Shown here piece by piece: positions 9,081 through 18,158 of a stretch of DNA of 64,000 bases. Numbering within the stretch: the first letter of the stretch is position 1; each line of letters opens with the position of its first letter. Source of the stretch: Lacinutrix sp. GTDB taxonomy: Bacteria > Bacteroidota > Bacteroidia > Flavobacteriales > Flavobacteriaceae. The notes under the pieces are model-generated. The model was given only the letters and a program-made list of their open reading frames with translations, was not told the DNA's origin and made no database searches. The translations under genes and the position numbers were made by a program. Location of the stretch: positions 1-64,000 of the forward strand of contig NZ_JAQWGS010000023.1 of the NCBI RefSeq assembly GCF_029238095.1. The letters run 5' to 3'.

Positions 9081-9635
9081 TTACAAATAAAATTCTGGAC
9101 AGGTATCTTTTAGTAACTTTTCTGCTTTACTTGGAAGTAATTCTAGACTTATATAGCTTATTAAAACCAAAACGGTAAAAGCTAAAGCTAGTCCACCAAT
9201 TTTATAACTATTAGTTATAGGAGAATCTGAAATGGTAAAGAAAACATGAATTTGAGCTAAAACACTAAAACGGTTCCTCCAGCTTGTCTAAAAATTATAT
9301 CTTCAAGCATCCATTTTTTATTTTTATGTTTAAATACTTTAATTAATGTATAGCTTTTATAGGTGCTCCAAACACCAATTGAAGATGTTTTTGTAATTCC
9401 AACAGGCGGTATTGACACTATGTTTAATGCTATGAGGCCTAAATACGAAAACACCAAATTTTTTAAAGGCTTTAGTTTTGGCTTCTTCAAAAGACAGCTG
9501 TGGTTGTTCTTGCCACATGGCTTCAATATCGTTTGCAAGATGGTCTACCAATTCGGTTTGTAAATCGTAATACTCTACATAGTGTTTTCTTGTAAAAGTG
9601 TATAGATTTTGTATTTGAATTTGTGATATTTTCAT
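9081..9635 (-). pseudogene. Broken membrane-protein gene of the PadR operon (frameshifts, probable internal deletion)
   Basis: Three fragments lie in successive frames on the minus strand. The first (9635 to about 9450) starts MKISQIQIQNLYTF and holds a helical N-terminal domain like its upstream neighbour, up to KAFKKFGVF. The second (about 9450-9280) reads ALNIVSIPPVG to FRQAGG. The third (about 9280-9081) reads LAQIHVFFTIS to DTCPEFYL and then stops. Together they make about 180 residues with two hydrophobic stretches. The sudden change of character after FGVF suggests that part of the membrane region is missing. Its start codon touches the stop codon of the intact neighbour. Function unknown. 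Confidence 0.75.
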
Positions 9636-10361
9636 TTAAGATAATTTCAATTTATAAAGCGCTTTATTTTCTTTTAGGATTTTTAAATACAAATTCATTG
9701 AGGATCTTAGAAATTGATACATAATGACCAACATAATTACAAAAAACTCATAAGGTTTAGGCTCGGTTTTTTCGTAAAAGAAAGTAAGAGATTGTAATCC
9801 TAGGTTGTAAATACTCCAGTATAATATAGAAAAAGTGCCAACCATATTAAAGCTTAGGGACTTTTTTAGAGCTTTTTCTTCAAACGTATGGTAAAACCCA
9901 TAAAATGTAGGAAGCATTAAAATTAATAACCCGCTAAATACTGTAATTTTAGGGAAATACTGAAAAACAGTTAAAACGAGACCAGAGAAAGCTAGATATT
10001 CAACTATAAACTTATAGTTTAACATATTGTTTTTAAAGGTTTTAATCGCTTGATTTCTATATTTTCTTCCTAATTCTTTCTGCTTTTGTTTTGTAAATTT
10101 TTCAAATCCTTTTTTATCTGCATATAAACCGGATTTCATTAATTTATGGTTATAAATAACATAAGTTTTTAAATTGTTTCCAAAACCTTGATGTACTTCT
10201 TGAAGTGCTGCGTTAAAAGAAAGACCTTTATTAGTCATTTTTTCTTCAACTGAATTAATGATATGGTCTAAGAGTTCTAAACGTACGTCCCAATATTTTA
10301 CTTCGTTTTTAATGAGGTAATTTTCAATAAACCGTATTTCTTTTAAACTTAATTTAACCAT
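9636..10361 (-). CDS. PadR-associated membrane protein with HAAS-like N-terminal domain
   Basis: 241 residues. Residues 1-75 form a charged helical domain (FIENYLIKNEVKYWDVRLELLDHI) like the permease-prefix/HAAS domains found next to PadR regulators. Residues about 110-225 carry four transmembrane helices. It follows the PadR gene with a one-base overlap and is followed immediately by a related but broken gene. Such genes are usually the regulated targets of the PadR repressor. The biochemical role is not known. Confidence 0.7.
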   Translation of the reverse strand: MVKLSLKEIRFIENYLIKNEVKYWDVRLELLDHIINSVEEKMTNKGLSFNAALQEVHQGFGNNLKTYVIYNHKLMKSGLYADKKGFEKFTKQKQKELGRKYRNQAIKTFKNNMLNYKFIVEYLAFSGLVLTVFQYFPKITVFSGLLILMLPTFYGFYHTFEEKALKKSLSFNMVGTFSILYWSIYNLGLQSLTFFYEKTEPKPYEFFVIMLVIMYQFLRSSMNLYLKILKENKALYKLKLS

Positions 10362-10699
10362 TATTCTAAACTTAATTTAGGATTAACTAATGCTTGCATA
10401 GTTGCAATATAACTTGCTAATTCACTTAGTTGATGACTCGATTCTTTTTCTCCATTTTCTGTAATTTTATAATACTTACGCAAGCGATTATCTACTTTTT
10501 TCACCTCAACATCAAGCAACCCGTCAGCTTCTAGTTTGTGCAACGCTGGATATAAGGCGCCTTCTGTTATTTTTAATTCACCTTTAGTTAGTTCTTTAAC
10601 TTTTTGGGTTATTTCGTAACCATACATTTTATCACTTTCGTTTAAAAGTTTTAAAATAATAGTAGTTAAACTGCCTTTATATAATTTAGAATTACTCAT
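10361..10699 (-). CDS. PadR family transcriptional regulator
   Basis: 112 residues with the winged-helix pattern of PadR proteins: YKGSLTTIILKLLNE, MYGYEITQKVKE, and the wing ITEGALYPALHKLEADGLL (about 44-62), then a C-terminal dimerisation helix. PadR regulators usually repress the operon they head. Here that is the membrane protein at 9636-10361 (one-base overlap) and its broken companion. The start codon lies only 4 bases after a consensus -7 box (10704-10711), so the mRNA is probably leaderless. Confidence 0.93.
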   Translation of the reverse strand: MSNSKLYKGSLTTIILKLLNESDKMYGYEITQKVKELTKGELKITEGALYPALHKLEADGLLDVEVKKVDNRLRKYYKITENGEKESSHQLSELASYIATMQALVNPKLSLE

Positions 10700-10703
10700 G
10701 GCT

Positions 10704-10711
10704 CAAATATA
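10704..10711 (-). promoter_or_regulatory. -7 box of the PadR operon, giving a leaderless mRNA
   Basis: TATATTTG on the minus strand fits the consensus exactly. Only AGCC separates it from the ATG at 10699, so transcription should start at or next to the start codon. Confidence 0.6.
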
Positions 10712-10808
10712 CATAATTTTCTTATGCATAAAATACTTAGGTATTATTTTTTTCTTAATTCATTTTTATTAGTTTAAAGCTTCACTATTTTTACAAAAAA
10801 AACAAAAC

Positions 10809-11864
10809 ATGGCCCATTTTCATACATTATCTATTAAACACATTTTACGTCAAACCGATAAATGTGTAACTATTTCTTTTTCTGTTCCAGAGCAACTAAA
10901 ACAAAATTTCAGCTTTATTGCTGGACAATATATTACGCTAAAAACAGTAATTAATGGCGAAGAAGTGCGTAGAGATTACTCTTTATGCTCCTCACCAAAA
11001 AGTGGAGAACTTACTGTTGCTGTTAAAGAAGTAGAACATGGCACGTTTTCTAAATACGCAAATAACACCTTAAAAGAAGGAGATGCCATAGACGTTGCAG
11101 AACCTCAAGGACGATTTACTTTTACTCCAGATAGTTCTAAAACAAGAACTGTAGCTGCTTTTGCTGCTGGAAGCGGTATTACTCCTGTATTAAGTATTGC
11201 AAAAACAGTTTTAGAAGAAGAGCCTAACAGCACTTTTATTTTGGTTTATGGTAATAAAACAAGTGAAGACACTATCTTTTTTAATGAGTTGCTTAAACTA
11301 CACCACAATTACAAGGATCGTTTCTATATAAAATTTGTATTTAGTCAAGCGCAAGAACCTGATGCTTTATTTGGACGTATTGAAAAAAGCACTGTAAATC
11401 TTATTGTAAAAAATAAATACAAGCACACCACTATAGATGCTTTTTACCTTTGTGGTCCTGAAGCCATGATACATACTGTAAAAGATGTATTAACCCAAAA
11501 TAACATCTCTAAAGACCGAGTATTTTTCGAACTTTTTAAAGTTGCTAAAACAGAGCAAGCGATTGAAAACTCAGTAAATAAAGGAGAAACTGAAATAAAA
11601 GTAATTGTGGACGACGAAGAGGAAACGTTTGTAATGTCACAATCTCAAACTATTTTAGAAGCTGCTTTAGATAAAGATATAGATGCACCTTACTCTTGCC
11701 AAGGTGGTATTTGTAGTAGCTGTATTGCCAGAATAACTGAAGGCGAAGCGACCATGAGGCAAAACAATATTTTAACAGATAATGAAGTAGCAGAAGGTTT
11801 GGTGTTAACTTGCCAAGCGCATCCTACAAGCTCAAAAATTGTTGTAGATTATGATGATGTTTAA
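10809..11864 (+). CDS. PaaE-like ferredoxin-NAD(P)H reductase with C-terminal 2Fe-2S domain
   Basis: 351-residue flavoprotein electron-transfer enzyme. An FAD-binding barrel comes first, with the flavin motif RRDYSLC (54-60), then an NAD(P)-binding domain (AAGSGITP, 119-126, and YLCGPEAM around 218-225), then a plant-type ferredoxin domain with Cys297, Cys302, Cys305 and Cys335 (CX4CX2CX29C). This is the layout of PaaE, the reductase of phenylacetyl-CoA epoxidase. No paaABCD genes are nearby, so it more likely feeds electrons to another oxygenase, desaturase or ferredoxin-dependent enzyme. It is transcribed divergently from padR. Confidence 0.9.
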   Translation: MAHFHTLSIKHILRQTDKCVTISFSVPEQLKQNFSFIAGQYITLKTVINGEEVRRDYSLCSSPKSGELTVAVKEVEHGTFSKYANNTLKEGDAIDVAEPQGRFTFTPDSSKTRTVAAFAAGSGITPVLSIAKTVLEEEPNSTFILVYGNKTSEDTIFFNELLKLHHNYKDRFYIKFVFSQAQEPDALFGRIEKSTVNLIVKNKYKHTTIDAFYLCGPEAMIHTVKDVLTQNNISKDRVFFELFKVAKTEQAIENSVNKGETEIKVIVDDEEETFVMSQSQTILEAALDKDIDAPYSCQGGICSSCIARITEGEATMRQNNILTDNEVAEGLVLTCQAHPTSSKIVVDYDDV

Positions 11865-11891
11865 AAAGCACTCTGTTAGTGTTTAAGTCTT

Positions 11892-11933
11892 AAAAAATAG
11901 AATTTGTTTTTATAAAACAGATTCTATTTTTTT
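11892..11933. terminator. Bidirectional hairpin terminator
   Basis: AAAAAATAGAAT...TGTTTT (from 11892) pairs with AAAACA...ATTCTATTTTTT (to 11932) around a 3-base loop, with one mismatch. It lies between the convergent reductase gene and the GT9 gene and overlaps the last codons of the latter. A-tract and T-tract on both sides fit termination in both directions. Confidence 0.65.
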
Positions 11934-12926
11934 TATAACAGTTTCAGGTGCAATAGTTCGTGAGGCTTCTTTATAATGTTCAGGGTACTTGTTTCCATAA
12001 ATAGAGGTTGGTATTAATGGAAACTGCTCTCTATTAGCTAGTATATTATGTGATTGTGGTTGATTAAATGGCGAAAAACCAGCAAATGGATGTGTAACAT
12101 TCCAAATCGTTATTACTTTTTTTCCTAACATTGCAGCAATATGTGCATTTCCAGAGTCCATAGATAGCATAACATCGAGGTTTGAAATGACTTGCAACTC
12201 CTCAGTTAAAGTTAATTTTCCTGCCAGATTAATAACATTATCATATTTATTTTGAAAACTATTTAATGTTTTAATTTCTTCTGGTCCTCCACCAAATAAA
12301 ATAACTTTATGTGTTTTAGATAATTCTTGAATAACACGCTCTAATAAATCTAATGGATACATTTTAGATTGGTATTGAGCAAAAGGCGCAATACCTATCC
12401 AGTGTTTATTATCTTTTACTAACAGTGTTTGCGTACTATCTTTAAGTTTTAATTGTTTAGGAAAAGTAGGATTACTGAGCGCTAAAGTGTAGCCTAAGTT
12501 TCTAAACACATCTGCATACCGCTCGTGTGTTGTTTTTAATTGCTGAAATAATTTTCCTGAAACTAAAGCTTTTTTATCGTTTCGGCCTTTATCTATTTGC
12601 TTGAAAGTCTTTCCAAAGAAAAAAAACTTTAAAATCTTAGTTCTTAAAACATTGTGCAAATCTGCAACTTGATTTATTCCAAGATGCTTTAGTTCTCTAG
12701 AAAGTTTAAAAAGCCCGATAATACCTTTATGCTTTCCTTTTAAGTCTGCAGCAAAGACTGTTACATTTTCTAAATCTTGAAAAAACGGTTTAAAAAATGG
12801 TCTCGTTAAAACAGTAAGTTTAACCTTAGGATGTTGTAGTGTAAAAGCACGTAAAACAGGAACACACATAGCAACGTCTCCCATTGCAGAGAGACGAATA
12901 ACTAAGATGTGTTTTGGTTTTGGCAT
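11910..12926 (-). CDS. Glycosyltransferase family 9 (heptosyltransferase-like)
   Basis: 338 residues. The start ILVIRLSAMGDVAMCVPVLRAF is the typical GT9 N-terminus, with the two Rossmann folds of a GT-B enzyme. The C-terminal half has IGIAPFAQYQSKMYP, VILFGGGPEE and MLSMDSGNAHIAAMLGKKVITIWNVTHP, which resemble the ADP-heptose binding motifs of WaaC/WaaF. It probably adds a core sugar to lipid A or a similar envelope glycolipid on the cytoplasmic side. It follows the DUF4254 gene on the same strand, a pairing common in Bacteroidota. Confidence 0.9.
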   Translation of the reverse strand: MPKPKHILVIRLSAMGDVAMCVPVLRAFTLQHPKVKLTVLTRPFFKPFFQDLENVTVFAADLKGKHKGIIGLFKLSRELKHLGINQVADLHNVLRTKILKFFFFGKTFKQIDKGRNDKKALVSGKLFQQLKTTHERYADVFRNLGYTLALSNPTFPKQLKLKDSTQTLLVKDNKHWIGIAPFAQYQSKMYPLDLLERVIQELSKTHKVILFGGGPEEIKTLNSFQNKYDNVINLAGKLTLTEELQVISNLDVMLSMDSGNAHIAAMLGKKVITIWNVTHPFAGFSPFNQPQSHNILANREQFPLIPTSIYGNKYPEHYKEASRTIAPETVIKKIESVL

Positions 12927-12996
12927 ATTAAAATACTTGCTTTGTATAGCAAAAACGCCATCGTGTAGATGATATTCCTGACTTGGCAGGCATAAA

Positions 12997-13605
12997 TTAC
13001 TTCTGTCCTCTTAAAACAGGATTTAACTCATCGTCATTATACATTTTCATTTGCTTATACACTTTCATGTACTTATCTCCAACAGCTATATCTTGTAATA
13101 GCGTATCTATTGCTGAGGACAAATCGACTTGTTGATCTAGTAAAATATCTAGTTTTTTTTGGCAAGCCGCTTTATGAGAATCTGAAGCATCTGTTCTTGT
13201 CGCCTCTTCTTTCATATGATACACTTTTAAAGCAAGAATAGAAAGCCTATCTATAGCCCAAGCTGGACTTTCTGTATTAATAGTTGCAGTCTCTTTAACA
13301 ACAACATCGTTATGGCGTTCTAACAAATAACTGTCGATATATTCAACCATATCTGTTCGGTCTTGGTTAGAGGCATCTATTTGACGTTTTAATTTTAGCG
13401 CTGCAACAGGATCTATTTGTGGATCGCGAATAATATCTTCGTAATGCCATTGCACTGTATCTATCCAACATTTTCTATATAGTAAATGTTCTAATAAATG
13501 AGAGTCTTTATCGTATTCGTTTATAAATGGTTGATCTACGCTATTTATAACGTGATATTTTTCAATAACGTCTTGAAATATTTTATTGGCTTTACTGGTA
13601 AACAT
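12997..13605 (-). CDS. DUF4254 domain protein
   Basis: 202 residues, all-helical and soluble, with no signal peptide. The segment LLYRKCWIDTVQWHYEDIIRDPQIDP and the following helices match what I recall of DUF4254, a family usually found beside a GT9 glycosyltransferase, as here 70 bases downstream. This suggests a part in lipopolysaccharide core synthesis, but no activity is known. A consensus -7 box (13625-13632) precedes it, divergent from upp. Confidence 0.85.
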   Translation of the reverse strand: MFTSKANKIFQDVIEKYHVINSVDQPFINEYDKDSHLLEHLLYRKCWIDTVQWHYEDIIRDPQIDPVAALKLKRQIDASNQDRTDMVEYIDSYLLERHNDVVVKETATINTESPAWAIDRLSILALKVYHMKEEATRTDASDSHKAACQKKLDILLDQQVDLSSAIDTLLQDIAVGDKYMKVYKQMKMYNDDELNPVLRGQK

Positions 13606-13624
13606 GATTTTTTATTTTAATATA

Positions 13625-13632
13625 CAAATATA
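13625..13632 (-). promoter_or_regulatory. -7 box of the DUF4254-GT9 operon
   Basis: TATATTTG on the minus strand, exact consensus, 19 bases before the DUF4254 start. A near match for upp on the other strand (TAACTTTA, 13645-13652) lies beside it, making a compact divergent promoter region. Confidence 0.6.
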
Positions 13633-13676
13633 GTTCTAAATAATTAACTTTACATTCCAACTGTTATTTCAAACCT

Positions 13677-14336
13677 ATGCTTACTCATAATTTATCTGAA
13701 GAAAATTCAATTTTAAACACTTTTATTGCTGAAATACGTGATGTTAACATTCAAAAAGACAGTATGCGTTTTAGGCGAAATATAGAACGTATAGGTGAAA
13801 TATTAGGTTATGAAATGAGTAAATCTTTTAGTTTTGAACCTAAAAAGATAACGACTCCATTAGCTGAAACTGAAGTGCAAACCATAGAAAACGAGGTCGT
13901 TTTATGTTCTGTATTAAGAGCTGGTGTGCCTTTACATAATGGCTTATTAAACTATTTTGATACTGCCGAAAATGCTTTTATTTCTGCCTATAGACATCAT
14001 TTAGAAAAACCTGAAACATTCGAAATTGTTGTCGAGTATTTAGCGTGCCCAAGTTTAGAAGGTAAAACATTAATTCTTGCAGACCCAATGGTTGCAACAG
14101 GACAATCGCTATTGGCTACTTTTGAAGCCTTGAAACCTTTTGGTACTCCAAAAGAAATTCATTTAGCTGCTGTAATTGGAGCTCAAGAAGGGATTGATTT
14201 TGTAGCTAAAAATTTTCCAGAAAACACCCATTTATGGATTGCTACAATAGACAAATATCTTAATAGTAAAGGTTATATTGTTCCTGGCTTAGGTGATGCA
14301 GGAGATTTAGCTTTTGGAGAGAAATTACAGCATTAA
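13677..14336 (+). CDS. upp: Uracil phosphoribosyltransferase
   Basis: Salvage enzyme that joins uracil and PRPP to give UMP in the cytoplasm. The 219 residues include the PRPP-binding loop DPMVATGQS (136-144), the segment VVLCSVLRAGVPLHNGL (74-90), and the C-terminal uracil-binding region YIVPGLGDAGDLAFG. Length and motifs agree with the family. Its 3' end overlaps the convergent DUF6427-like gene by 12 bases. The start ATG is at 13677, with a near-consensus -7 box about 25 bases upstream. Confidence 0.96.
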   Translation: MLTHNLSEENSILNTFIAEIRDVNIQKDSMRFRRNIERIGEILGYEMSKSFSFEPKKITTPLAETEVQTIENEVVLCSVLRAGVPLHNGLLNYFDTAENAFISAYRHHLEKPETFEIVVEYLACPSLEGKTLILADPMVATGQSLLATFEALKPFGTPKEIHLAAVIGAQEGIDFVAKNFPENTHLWIATIDKYLNSKGYIVPGLGDAGDLAFGEKLQH

Positions 14337-15248
14337 TAAAACAAAAGGTAGTACTAAAAGTGCCAAAAAAAAGACTTCTTTAAACCATTTTTCTTCTATA
14401 GTTTCTATATAGTTTGAAATAATAATACTTAAAGGTGCGAACAAAAATAAAAATTCACTCCCATCTTTTTTATTAGCAATAATTAAAACTATTGTAGCGA
14501 TTATACAGGCTACAAATACTACTTTGTATGAAGGTCTATAGGTTTTTGCTTTCTTTTTTAAATCTTTTAAATAAAACAAGGAGGACCATAAGCCAAATGA
14601 CAGCAACACTGTAATTACTGAAATAAATTGAACAGAATTATAGGCTGTAAAATTATATCCTACAATTGGATTTATATTTAGGGTTGTAAAAAAATCGTTG
14701 TTGTAAAGTAGCGAAAAACCAACTGCAATTATTACCGTAGCCGTTAATCCTAAAAAAGGAATAAGCCATTTTTTAATTTCGGATTCTGCATAAAATAAAA
14801 GTGCACTAAAAATGAGTAGAAAAAACAGAATCGACCAAAAATAAAATACGCTTGCCAAACCAATTAAAAAGCCTGCATCAAATAGTTTTTTTACTTGTTC
14901 TTTTTGGGTTCTTAAACTAAGAATACGTCTTAAAGCTAAAAGCACAAAAAAATTAGATAATACAATTTCCCAGTCTGTAAGCACCTGTGGTATAGTTAAT
15001 AAAAACGAACTAAACAATAAAATTTCGGTATTACCTTTTATAGATAATGAGTTTTTAGAAACTATAAAATCTACTAATAAAACCGATAAAAAGCAACACA
15101 AGAAAACAGCAAAAAATTTAAAAGCTGACACTGTGTTAAAATTAAAATCACTGTGCTTATTAATTGCTATAAACAACGCTAATAAGCACCACGAAAAAAC
15201 AACTAAAAAATTAATTGGTTTAGATTTTGTAAAAATACTTGTTATCAT
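14325..15248 (-). CDS. Multi-pass membrane protein, DUF6427-like
   Basis: 307 residues with about nine or ten hydrophobic segments and no clear catalytic motif. It resembles the flavobacterial DUF6427 family, members of which were once wrongly called beta-carotene monooxygenases. The location between upp and the small DUF6341-like gene before purD is a lineage-typical neighbourhood. Function unknown. The 3' end overlaps upp by 12 bases tail to tail; the 5' end is close to the divergent small gene. Confidence 0.75.
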   Translation of the reverse strand: MITSIFTKSKPINFLVVFSWCLLALFIAINKHSDFNFNTVSAFKFFAVFLCCFLSVLLVDFIVSKNSLSIKGNTEILLFSSFLLTIPQVLTDWEIVLSNFFVLLALRRILSLRTQKEQVKKLFDAGFLIGLASVFYFWSILFFLLIFSALLFYAESEIKKWLIPFLGLTATVIIAVGFSLLYNNDFFTTLNINPIVGYNFTAYNSVQFISVITVLLSFGLWSSLFYLKDLKKKAKTYRPSYKVVFVACIIATIVLIIANKKDGSEFLFLFAPLSIIISNYIETIEEKWFKEVFFLALLVLPFVLLML

Positions 15249-15289
15249 TATCTGTTTTTGTATTTTTGTGTTTTAATAATATACTACTT

Positions 15290-15517
15290 ATGAAAGATTT
15301 TTTTTACGGCATACAAGACTTTTTTGTAAATGTTGCTTTTGCACCATACGATATGTTTAGAGCATTAGAACTAGAAAACTGGTTTGCAGCAAATGCTGTT
15401 AACTGGCTTTTTGCAATTATTGGAATGGCAGCTTTTGTATACTGGATGCTGCAATTAAAATCATTTAGTAGTAATAATGAGGAAGATAAAAGTATCACTT
15501 CTCATTCTTACTTATAA
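15290..15517 (+). CDS. Small membrane protein, DUF6341-like
   Basis: 75 residues. I start it at ATG 15290 (MKDFFYGIQDFFVN), not at an in-frame ATG at 15239, because the upstream part runs into the divergent gene and lacks family character. One transmembrane helix lies around residues 38-56 (VNWLFAIIGMAAFVYWMLQL), with an amphipathic N-terminus and an acidic tail. It matches my memory of DUF6341, found beside DUF6427 and purD in flavobacteria. Function unknown. The last 6 bases overlap the 3' end of purD. Confidence 0.8.
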   Translation: MKDFFYGIQDFFVNVAFAPYDMFRALELENWFAANAVNWLFAIIGMAAFVYWMLQLKSFSSNNEEDKSITSHSYL

Positions 15518-16783
15518 ATCGAAACCAATATCTTTTCTATAATTCATCTTATCAAAATGTAGTTTTTCTATGTTTTGATAAGATTTTTTTATGGCCTCTT
15601 GGTACGTTTTTCCATAGCTAGTTATTGCCATTACGCGTCCACCAGAGGTTACGATTTTATTGTCTTTTATTTGTGCTCCAGCATGAAAAACGATAGAATC
15701 CTCTACGTTTTCTATACCAAAAATTTCTTTTCCTTTCTCGTAAGCTTCTGGATAACCTCCAGAAACAAGCATAACTGTTGTTGCAGCGCGCTCGTCTATT
15801 TCAATATCAATTGTATCTAAAGTTTGATTAGCTACTGCTTGAAAAACCTCTACCAAATCATTTTTTAAACGTGGTAAAACGACTTCTGTTTCAGGATCAC
15901 CTAAACGCACATTATATTCTATAACAAAAGGATCGGCTCCCACTTTAATTAAACCAATAAAAACAAAGCCTTTATATGGTAAATTATCTTTTTGTAATCC
16001 GTTAATAGTTGGTATTACAATACGTTCTTTAATTTTAGTCATGAAAACGTTATCTGCAAAAGGTACAGGAGAAATGGCTCCCATTCCACCAGTATTTAAA
16101 CCAGTATCACCTTCACCAATACGCTTATAATCTTTTGCTGTAGGTAGAATTTTATAATGTTTACCGTCTGTTAATACAAAACAGCTTAATTCTATACCGT
16201 CTAAAAACTCCTCAATAACAACTTTAGCACTAGCATTACCAAATTTAGAATCTACTAGCATGGCTTTTAGTTCGGCTTTGGCTTCTTTAATATCTTCTAA
16301 AATAACCACTCCTTTTCCAGCTGCTAAACCATCTGCTTTTAATACATAAGGTGGTTTTAGTGTCTCTAAAAACGCATAACCATCTTCAACAGTATTGGCA
16401 TTAAAACTTTGGTAAGCTGCTGTTGGTATGTTGTGCTTAATTAAAAATTCTTTAGCAAATTCCTTACTACCTTCTAATTCGGCCGCAGCCTTTTGTGGCC
16501 CAATAACCGCAACGTTTTTAAGCGCTTCGTCATCTAAGAAGAAATCATGAATACCAAATACTAAAGGATCTTCTGGGCCTACAATAACCATGGAAATATT
16601 ATTGTTTAATACAACCGTTTTTATAGCTTGAAAATCAGTTACGCTAACAGGAACATTAGTAGCAATTTCGGCAGTTCCAGAGTTGCCAGGAGCAACATAA
16701 AGGTTTCTACAGTTGTTGCTTTGTGCAATTTTCCAAGCGATGGTATGTTCTCTTCCGCCTGAGCCAAGTATTAAAATGTTCAT
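15512..16783 (-). CDS. purD: Phosphoribosylamine--glycine ligase (GAR synthetase)
   Basis: Second step of purine synthesis: ATP-dependent joining of phosphoribosylamine and glycine. The 423 residues have the N-terminal motif ILGSGGREHTIAWKI (4-18), an ATP-grasp core with VLKADGLAAGKGVVI (about 146-160), the conserved LNTGGMGAISPVP, and the metal-binding VIEYNVRLGDPETEVVLPR. Length and motifs are standard. It has its own consensus -7 box (16801-16808) and is convergent with the small DUF6341-like gene. Confidence 0.97.
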   Translation of the reverse strand: MNILILGSGGREHTIAWKIAQSNNCRNLYVAPGNSGTAEIATNVPVSVTDFQAIKTVVLNNNISMVIVGPEDPLVFGIHDFFLDDEALKNVAVIGPQKAAAELEGSKEFAKEFLIKHNIPTAAYQSFNANTVEDGYAFLETLKPPYVLKADGLAAGKGVVILEDIKEAKAELKAMLVDSKFGNASAKVVIEEFLDGIELSCFVLTDGKHYKILPTAKDYKRIGEGDTGLNTGGMGAISPVPFADNVFMTKIKERIVIPTINGLQKDNLPYKGFVFIGLIKVGADPFVIEYNVRLGDPETEVVLPRLKNDLVEVFQAVANQTLDTIDIEIDERAATTVMLVSGGYPEAYEKGKEIFGIENVEDSIVFHAGAQIKDNKIVTSGGRVMAITSYGKTYQEAIKKSYQNIEKLHFDKMNYRKDIGFDL

Positions 16784-16800
16784 AGTTGTAGTTGTTTGGG

Positions 16801-16808
16801 CAAAAATA
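16801..16808 (-). promoter_or_regulatory. -7 box of purD
   Basis: TATTTTTG on the minus strand, exact TAnnTTTG, 17 bases before the purD start codon. No purine riboswitch fold is apparent in the short leader. Confidence 0.6.
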
Positions 16809-16847
16809 ATTATTTCCTTTACAAATTCATATTTATAATTTTTTCTT

Positions 16848-18158
16848 TTGAATCTATTTAATCTTTCATTAAAACTAAAAGGCTTTCCAATACATAAAGC
16901 AAAGCTTGCTTTGGAGAAAATTAAGGTGTTATCTCCTAAAGAGAAAACACAATATATCTTAGATAAAAGAACAGAAATTGTAACCCATCATTTACAACAC
17001 AATCCGTTTTATAAAAAATTTGCAGCACATGCAAATGTGAAAGATTGGAACAGTATTCCTGTTTTGACTAAACGTGATTTACAGCAACCTTTAAATAATA
17101 GGCTTTCTAGTGGTTTTACAAAAAAAAACTGCCAAATAAATAATACATCTGGTTCTTCTGGTTATCCGCTTTCGTTTGCTAAAGATCAATTTTCTCATGC
17201 TTTATCTTGGGCTGTTTTTATGGATAGATACCGTTAGCATGATTTAGATTTAAATAGTTCTAAGCAAGCGCGTTTTTACGGTATTCCTTTAAATAAAATG
17301 AGTTATTATAAAGAAAGACTAAAAGATAAATTGAGTAATAGGTTTCGGTTTTCGGTTTTTGATATGAGTGATAAGCAACTCGCTAAAAATGTAAAATTAT
17401 TTGGTAATACTAACTTTGAATACCTTTATGGTTATTCTAATGTATTAACACTTTTTGCAAAATATTTAGAACGCAAAAATAGTGTTTTAAAAGACAACTG
17501 TGGCAGCCTAAAAGCTTGTATAGCTACCTCTGAAACTTTGTTTGAAAACGATAAAAAACTTCTAGAAAAACAATTTGGAGTACCAGTAATTAACGAATAC
17601 GGTTGTGCCGAATTGGGCTTAATTGCTTTTCAAAATAAAGACGATAAATGGCTTATTAATAGTGACGATTTATATGTTGAAATTCTGGATAAAAATAACA
17701 ATATCTTGCCTTTTGGAAATGAAGGAAGAATAGTTATTACGTCTCTGTATAACAAAGCACATCCTTTTATTCGCTACGATTTAGGTGATATTGGTACGCT
17801 TTCAAAATCAAGCACCTTACATCAACCAATTCTAGAATCTTTATCAGGAAGAACCAACGATACATTAAACTTGCCAAGCGGAAAAACTGCTGCTGGTTTT
17901 ACCATGTATTATGTTACTAAAACGGTTATTGAAGACACTTCTAAAATAAAAGAGTTTATGCTAGAACAATTTAAACTCGATACATTTAAAGTGAGTTATG
18001 TTGCAGACGAAGCACTAACTGAAGTACAAAAAGCTACTGTAAAAAAAGCGTTAGATGAGTATTTAGAACCTGGTTTAACCGTTTCTTTTGAAAGAAAAGA
18101 AAGCTTAGAGCGAGCTAAAAGCGGTAAAGTAAAACAGTTTATTTCTTACGTAAAGTAA
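16848..18158 (+). pseudogene. CapK/phenylacetate-CoA-ligase-like adenylate-forming protein, interrupted by one in-frame TAG
   Basis: The reading frame runs from TTG 16848 to 18158 (about 436 codons), broken only by TAG at 17235-17237 in RYR-stop-HDLD, where relatives have Trp; TGG to TAG is a single change. Before the stop comes the N-terminal segment with the glycine/serine loop NNTSGSSGYPL. After it come the core motifs YGYSNVL, INEYGCAELG, GRIVITSLYN and RYDLGDIG of CapK-type enzymes, which activate carboxylates as acyl-AMP and often sit in polysaccharide loci. No frameshift is seen elsewhere. Readthrough, a restart at ATG 17298, or a recent inactivation are all possible. No in-frame ATG precedes the TTG. 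Confidence 0.85.

Noticed and set aside
15239-15289. Upstream extension of the DUF6341-like gene
   Set aside because: Overlaps the divergent gene's start region and lacks family character; ATG 15290 fits better.
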